From: Udeniomyces pyricola
Taxonomy: Eukaryota; Basidiomycota; Tremellomycetes; Cystofilobasidiales; Mrakiaceae
DNA: 64,000 nt
NCBI GenBank assembly: GCA_039545295.1
Contig: BCIK01000025.1
Location: 128,080-192,079, forward strand
Reading direction: 5' to 3'
Part shown: in pieces, positions 57,790 to 64,000 of the stretch
How positions within the stretch are numbered: position 1 is the stretch's first letter
Layout of the letters: every line of letters starts with the position of its first letter
Position numbers and translations under genes: made by a program
Notes under the pieces: generated by a model
Seen by the model: the letters and a program-made list of their open reading frames with translations, nothing else
What the model was told of the DNA's origin: nothing
Database searches by the model: none

Positions 57790-60700
57790 TTAAATCTGAC
57801 TATTATCCCTCTTGGTAAATTTGAGGTGCAACCCATCCTTCGGGAAGATCGTCGCAATTACCTGCAACTTACCCGTCTCAGGCGTGATCTTGTGTTGCCA
57901 ATCAAGCAAGACGGCAGCCGATCCAATCGAGGCCGTCAAGTGCATGTACGCGTACCTGTACACGAGGAAAAGAAGAAGAAAAGCAAAAGAGAAGAGAGTG
58001 GGAAAAGAAAAGAAAGGGAAGGGGGAGGGGGGGTAGGGGGGGAGAGGGGAAAGAAAACAGAGTGAGGTTCGGTCCAGAGTCAGTCATGTAACGAAAAAGG
58101 AGAGAGAGAAAAAAAGACACAAAAGACAGAAAGAAAGGGGAAAGAAAGGGACTCACTCGGTTCCGAGGCACTTATGGGCACTATACAAAACCCATCCAAG
58201 AAAAAACAAACAAACAAAATACAATCACCGTCAGTTTGCTTTCATTCTGTCCTCTTTCCTTTCCTTTCCTTTCCGACTCTCGCGACTTCTCTCTGCGAGA
58301 AGTAGGTACGTATATATATATATATTTAGAAGAAGAAAAAAACCAGACAAGAAAAAAAAAATCCAACTCACCCAGCTCCCCAAACCATAAAGTTCTGCGG
58401 GTTCGCATTAGCCGACCCTTTCGGGTCGAGCCACCTCTCCGGCACGAACGTATCGGGTTCCGGGTAGATAGCCTCGTCATGGAGCGACGGCCACGTCGAT
58501 GGGATGAGCATCGTTCCCTTGGGCACGGTGTACTCGGGCGTCAAGGGGAAATCTTTGAGGGTCAAGTAAGGAACCTGAATGACCAGCCGTCATTTGAAGG
58601 GTGTAAAAGGAAAAGGGAGAGAGAGAAAAAAGAAGGAAGAAAAAAAGAGATAGGAAAAGACACGGTCAGTTTCCTAAATGACCAAAGACTTCAAATCCCC
58701 TCCCTACCTTCCCCTCCCCTCCTCTCCTCCGTTCACCACCCCCAAAGAAAAAGATCAAGTCTGTCCAGATCCATCGATAGGAACCCCCCTTCGACGACCT
58801 CACCGCCCCTAACTGGCAGGCCTTTTCTTCCACTCACCATAATAACCGGAGGCAAAAGCCTAAGAGCCTCCTTGACCATCGCTCGAGTGTACGTCATCTG
58901 ATCCAACATCTCCAACGTCACCGGTTGCTCGACATCTCCCTCCCGAATCCGATACTGTTCCTCTCGAACCTTGGCCAAGATCTCCGGGTGATCGGCCAAA
59001 AGCTCAAAGGTGTTGACAATGGCCGACGTCATGGCGTCTTGGGAGGCGAAAAGGAAAGAGAGGACGACCATGCCGATCTCGTGGTCGGAGAATTCGCGGA
59101 CGAGGACTTTTCGGTCGTCTTCGTTGGAGATATCAGCGCCGAGTCGGGCATCAATCTAAAATCCAGGACAACGAAGAAAAAAAAGGAAAAAAAACAGGTT
59201 AGAAACGAAGATGAGGATCCAAAAAAGAAGAAAAAGCAATTTGCAATTTCTTAGTGCGTCATCACCACCATTGGCAAGCCGAAACGAAGCAGAAAAAAAA
59301 AAGGAGACGGGCAAGATCGCATGCGACCGAAACGTACCATTTCCTTGATCCAAGCATCAACCAAACACGTCACTTCACCTCCTTCCGCCATCCTCACTTT
59401 ACTCTTCGCACTCACACCCTCGAGCAGCGTCATCGCCACCTTTCGAGCCTGAATCGCATTGTAAACCTTGGTCCCAGGGATGGCGAGCGGGAAGTTGACG
59501 AGTTGGAGCGCGAGCGTGATGAGCCAGTACTTGTCCGAGATCGCAAAGGCCTCTTCGTCCGAGAGGTAGTTGCCGCAGAAGACGCGGAGCGACGTTTCCA
59601 TGTTGAGGTCTCGCATCTTGAGCATGTAGCTGGCGCAGTTCCGAGCAAAAGAAATAAACAAAAAAGGACGAGAAGTAGGACGAGGTAGAAAGGGACGAAA
59701 GAAGAGCAAGACGTTAGAATTCACCGTCACATGCACACAATTCGATGGATAAAGACTCCGCAATCGATTCAAGATGAAGGAGGAGGGGGGGGGGGAAGGG
59801 AAATCGCCTCGACGCAGATCGGAGGGAAAAGCGCTACTCACGGCTGAGCCTCGGGGTTAGGATCGTTGACCCAGTTGTCAAAGTACTGCTTGTAAATCTT
59901 CTCTTGGATCGGAAGGTACGTCGAGAGAGCCCGTCGGGTGAAGAGCACGTTGAGCGCTCGTCGGTAGTCAGCATGAACTTTGCCGTGAAGGAAGACCCTA
60001 TTGAGAAGAACAGACAATAACAACAACATTGAACGACAAGAGATGAGTTCAATATTTAGTTCAACGCCCGTTCCTTTAGAAACATCACGCATTCGCATGC
60101 ATGCGAACAGGTAAAGAAACCAAAAAGGAGAAAGAAAGCAAGAAAGACTTCTTTGAACGCACCAGTTCTCGGGAAGAAGGATCTGCTTGGCAGACGCGAC
60201 GAGACAGGGCTCGGCGTAAGTCGGACTGTTGAAGATCTTTCGGGTGTATGCGTTGCTCGAGACCATGACGATGAAACTGATCGTGCATGAGACCAAAGTC
60301 AACCCAAAGAACAACGCCATGTTCACACAGAGAGAGAGAGAGAACAGGGAAAGAAAGCAGATCAAAATGGTTCTCGATTCAGTTTTCCTATCCCCCAAAC
60401 AACCACCGTCCTTAGCCCATCATCATCTCTGCATGTGCAAACATCACCATGATGTCCACCATTGAAGAAGAAAGATAAGAATCAACAAAAACGAATAAAT
60501 AAAACGCACATGTGGAATACCGAAGCGACGCTCAAATCGCCTCGAGCCCAACCAGCCTTGTAGTTCTCCATCGACGGGTTCATCGAATCGAGGAACTTGC
60601 CGAGGATTGGAAGCGTCCAAGTCGATCCGGGAAGGCCTTGCTTCTTGGATCGGTAGCGGACCTGGGGCAAAGAGTCAAGGGAAAGCCGATAGATTTGAAC

Positions 60701-61812
60701 GAATCAAGGAGACATCAGTACATGGTCACAGGTGAGTATCGATGTGAGTGAAGCCCAGAATATGTATGTGGATAGAGAGGAAAGAGCGGGTAGCATCGGC
60801 CGCCGTGATATAGGAAAGGGCCCCCGGGGAGGGGGGGGGGGGGGGGGGGAAGAAGACCCAACACGCCCAGACTGTTTCTTTGTGAGTTACTACGGTAGAG
60901 ACTCAGGAAGATGTGTCGCTAGGAACCCGATGGAACACAAGAAACGATGAAATCCTTGTGAACGCGTGATGACAAGACGGTGGTGAGGCGAGGCCGGCCG
61001 GCCCATCCAAGCCAACGCGCGCACGATGTTTATCGCGCCGAGCAAAGGGGGGAGGGGGGGGGGTAAGAGGAGAAGGCGGCGACTGGAACCATGTTCTTCA
61101 AGGCTTGGTGCCTCCACATGCGCTCGCTCTCCGGTGTGAGTATACGGATGAGGTTGATGGGAGTAACACGTTCGGCTAAGACAAGTAGAACCAGTTGGCC
61201 TATCGAGCAGAAAACGGCGACATGAACCAGCGGGAACGAGAAAGGGAAAGAGCGAGAGAGAAAGGAGATAGAGAAGAGAGAGAGAGTAGAGTGCCCATGC
61301 GGAGCAACTTGCCGCTCGATCCCTCTTGTACTTCTCTCCCCTTTCTCATACGCATGTCCCATCCTCGCCACCCCACTTTGGAGCTCAGTCGGTTCCGACT
61401 CGCACAGAGATTGTAGCCAGAGTGGACGTTCCAAGTGCTTTGACGGATGACGAGGAAGGAGGCAGAGATGTCGTGCTTCTGAATCGCGTCCTGAACGATA
61501 GCTGCCAGCCCGCCAGCCCGCCCCCACTCATCTATCTTCCTCGGCATCCCAATACAACCAAGGCCCCACAAACAACAGCCCAAAGGAACAAGAGAATGGG
61601 ATTTGAATTTTTCGGTGAGGGAGTTTGATAAGAATGGGAGATGATCTCACTTGTTCGAGGACGAGTCCGGTGACGATGAGGGCCAAGAGACTTCCGACGA
61701 GGGTCCTCGCGTCGAGCTCAGGCAGGGCCAGGCCGAACGGGGCGGAGAGGGAGGCGGACAACGAGGGTGAGGCGGGATACGCAGATGGGGCGAGGACTTT
61801 GTGAGAAGCCAT
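57790..61812 (-). CDS. ERG5: C-22 sterol desaturase, cytochrome P450 CYP61
   Basis: Nine exons (61651-61812, 60510-60661, 60163-60276, 59842-59997, 59338-59629, 58838-59155, 58372-58574, 58157-58180, 57790-57955) join to 528 aa, the usual length. Erg5 introduces the C22-C23 double bond in ergosterol synthesis in the ER. The N-terminus holds a membrane anchor ([18 protein letters not shown]), followed by [15 protein letters not shown]. The core shows [35 protein letters not shown] and [11 protein letters not shown] (I helix). The ExxR motif is Glu388-Arg391 in [10 protein letters not shown], and the heme loop is FMVWGAGAHKCLG with Cys470. Close resemblance to the Tremellomycete enzyme makes the call firm. 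Exon 8 is only 24 nt and encodes the heme cysteine. The first intron is nearly 1 kb, by far the longest in the gene. Confidence 0.94.
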
Positions 61813-62503
61813 CGTACGAGAGGAGGTATTAAGGAGAATAAGATGTGGTGGTGGAGGGGAAACCCAAGAAAGAGAGTGAGAGAGAAAGAAAGAAAGAAAG
61901 AAAGGGAGTGGAAGGGTTGTACGAGAAGGGGGGGGAGGAGTGGCCGCAAGAAGAGGGGAACGGAAACCAACAGCAGTCAGTCAGAGTGGAGAAACGACGA
62001 GTCGAACGACTTTTGATTCGTCGCCTCCATCAGATCGGAGATAAACATCAGTCATGCAAGTCATGATTATATTAATCGCACAATCGATTTAGTCAGCAGT
62101 CCGCTGATCATGTGTGGCCGATTTCAGTCATTCATGTATGCGTACCTTAGCGACGCGTCATGCAGACATATGCATGCATGACCCAACACCTTGTAAGATG
62201 TATATGCATGTATATACGTACGTTTCAGTTCATCATATATGCATATATACACTACAGCATACACCCGTCCCCGCTCCGTCCATCACCACCGGCATATATA
62301 CAATCATCGCGCGCGCAGTACATATGTTTGACAAGTAATCGATATCCACCGTCGCGCCACTGATACCAAACATCTTACTTCTGATATGGTATTGTCACGA
62401 CGTTCCACACAAGGGCGCAAGCTCAGCATCGATGAATGCAAGTCAACGAATGACCGATCAACCCAAAATGACATCCATCAGCGCATGATATAATCGTCAT
62501 TCC
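61813..62503. promoter_or_regulatory. Intergenic: ERG5 promoter and AP-3 sigma 3' flank
   Basis: 691 bp. A GAAA tetranucleotide run lies at about 61884-61903, and several TATA/ATGCAT-rich patches lie at 62160-62330. No confident sterol-response element was found by eye. Confidence 0.45.
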
Positions 62504-64000
62504 TCAGCCCCGTCTGAACCCACCTCCTGTGAACCCACTGACGATCCCTGCCCACCCACCTCCTCCATTCCCACTATGACTGTTCCCCCCGGATCCGCCG
62601 CCGCTGCCTCCGCCGGGAAGTCGCGCTCGAGAGCTCGACGTCGTCGAACCGAGGAGCGAAGACGTCGTCGTTTGGGAAGACAGTTTCCGTTGTTGAGACG
62701 TGAGGATGACTTCATTTTTTTTTTGAACCCAACCCCAAACGCAGAAAGAAGAGAGAGAAGAAAAAAAGAAAAAAAAGGAAAAGAAGAAGAAGAATGGAGG
62801 AAAAGAGAACAAAAAGTAACGAGAGTGAGATTAGACATGTAGGAATGAAGGTGAGATCACACAGAAAGGAGAAAGTGGAAGAGGGGAAGAATTAAGAGAG
62901 AAAGAGAGAAGGAGGGACGGACCGTTTTGAGAGATGGTGTTGATGTTGGTCTCGAGGACGAGACCGCCTTGGATAATCTCTGCCAGAGCATGGTGAACCT
63001 TTCCAAGGGCATAGAAATGGGGTGGTGAGATTGGCCAAAGGGGAGGGACATAAAGTTAGGAAAGGAAGAAGAAGAGGAAAAAAGGTGAGTTACAGAAGAG
63101 AAATAGGTCCATCGATCTACCTCAATCATCCCTCGTTCGTCGAAGATCCTCCTCCACCCCTCCTCCCCTCTCGTCCCTTTCCTATCTACCGTGAATTAAA
63201 CGAGAAACAAAAATCTTACCTCATCAAACCCGAAGACGAGGTCCAACTCGCAAACGTTCTCAAAGATCCGATCGAGCGCTTCGACAAAGACCTGGATGAG
63301 GTCCAGCACGCCGAGTTCGGATTCCGCCAAATCACACAGGAGCACGAACGTCAACGTCGCGAACTGACTAAGAAAAAAGAAAAAGAAAAAACAGAAGGTG
63401 TCCGTTGATCCGGGAAGTAGGAGATAGAGAGGGAGGAGGAGGTTGTTAGTTTGTAGCTTGAAAGATGAAAGGGGTGAAGGGGCTGATGGATATTGCTAGG
63501 TTTCTTTCGGTTCCTACCCGGGGGCCCTTGTAAGAAACACCGCTGCCAGTGGTTCTCTATCCATGAATCAGCCAAACAAACAAGAATTGACTTGTCTATC
63601 CTTCTTCGGAGGAAGAGATTGACGGAGGAAAGGGCCTTTTCTTCTTGGAAAGCATGTGAACGTCGTTCCCTCTCTGTCTCTCTCCTCCCTGCGCGTCACT
63701 TTACGTCATCCTATGATCTCTTGACTACATGTCTCTTTCCGCCTGCCTTGAATTTTCCATATCCATATGCCACCACAGGAGCCATTTCCTTCCCGAAAAA
63801 AAGAAACACTCACCGATAGATGACTCTGACATCTTCGCCTTCGCCAAACCCCCCTTCGTCTCTCTCCTTTCCCTTGACTCCCCCAGCCGCGGCGGAAGAC
63901 GCGCCAAAGAACCCCTCCCTCAACTCGGGCGCGTCCAAGAAACTGCAGAGGCCTGGAGGTCGGGCCGAGACGAGGTTGAAGATTTGGGAGATGAGCGCTT
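62504..64000 (-). CDS. APS3: AP-3 complex subunit sigma (5' end missing)
   Basis: Visible exons are 63814 to beyond 64000, 63220-63367, 62923-62998 and 62504-62709, in continuous phase. The product is the small sigma chain of the AP-3 adaptor, which sorts cargo from Golgi or endosomes to the vacuole. Seen are ALISQIFNLVSARPPGLCSF, then an insert rich in Gly/Ala/Glu, VIYRQFATLTFVLLCDLAES, ELGVLDLIQVFVEALDRIFE and NVCELDLVFGFDEVHHALAE, and GGLVLETNINTISQN; together these are the longin-like fold of sigma subunits and its C-terminal helices. The usual Tyr of the RHYATLYF segment is Phe here. A Ser/Gly-rich tail of about 65 residues follows the last conserved helix. The start codon is right of the window. 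Confidence 0.9.

Noticed and set aside
1..64000. tRNA, rRNA, CRISPR array or phage-like features
   Set aside because: No B-box-type GGTTCGA motif with a cloverleaf, no rRNA-like conserved stretch and no spaced direct repeats with unique spacers were seen; a structured-RNA search was not possible here.

Overview
This is a segment of a nuclear fungal genome, most likely a basidiomycete. The genes are split by many short spliceosomal introns, and the gene set is fungal: C-22 sterol desaturase, homoserine dehydrogenase, a fungal GYF protein, Mtc1 and autophagy E1. There are no bacterial operon or phage features. Two assembly gaps (34195-34449 and 51520-52104) and a few single N positions are present; most sit in or beside poly-C/poly-G tracts. 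Exon boundaries below were worked out by hand from GT/GC...AG sites and reading phase, checked so that each joined length is a multiple of three.

Layout, left to right. A 3'-truncated Ecdysoneless/SGT1-type protein (minus, 111-2887). An MTC1-like protein (minus, 3587-5857). A catalase-like heme-fold protein in ten exons (minus, 6186-8265), divergent from a ZCCHC9-like four-zinc-knuckle protein (plus, 8786-10466). A glyoxalase-fold protein (plus, 10813-11789). A homologue of plant IQM calmodulin-binding proteins (plus, 12279-15734). A secreted GH27 alpha-galactosidase (minus, 16394-19188), divergent from a large GYF-domain protein (plus, 20269-25553). A peptide:N-glycanase fused to an L-type lectin domain (minus, 26311-29662), divergent from ATG7 (plus, 29972-34661).

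The right half continues with homoserine dehydrogenase (minus, 35164-36947), an acyl-CoA-binding/ankyrin protein (minus, 37258-38601), a 2.4-kb intergenic region holding a 471-bp CACTA-like MITE (40083-40553), the mitochondrial dicarboxylate carrier in 13 exons (plus, 41049-44754), a RIC1 homologue (minus, 45718-52709), a PRELI/Ups lipid-transfer protein (minus, 54712-56861), ERG5/CYP61 (minus, 57790-61812), and the sigma subunit of AP-3, truncated at the right edge (minus, 62504 onward).

These are mostly unlinked housekeeping genes rather than a cluster; RIC1 (Golgi recycling) and AP-3 sigma (Golgi-to-vacuole transport) share a theme only loosely. The most notable points are: the PNGase-lectin fusion, a plausible stand-in for the mannose-binding PAW domain of animal PNGase; many microexons (8, 11, 15, 16, 16, 18, 19 and 24 nt), one of which carries the heme-ligating cysteine of ERG5; a gene whose visible introns each carry a different minisatellite; and a MITE with six copies of a 15-bp CCAGG-N5-CCTGG palindrome.
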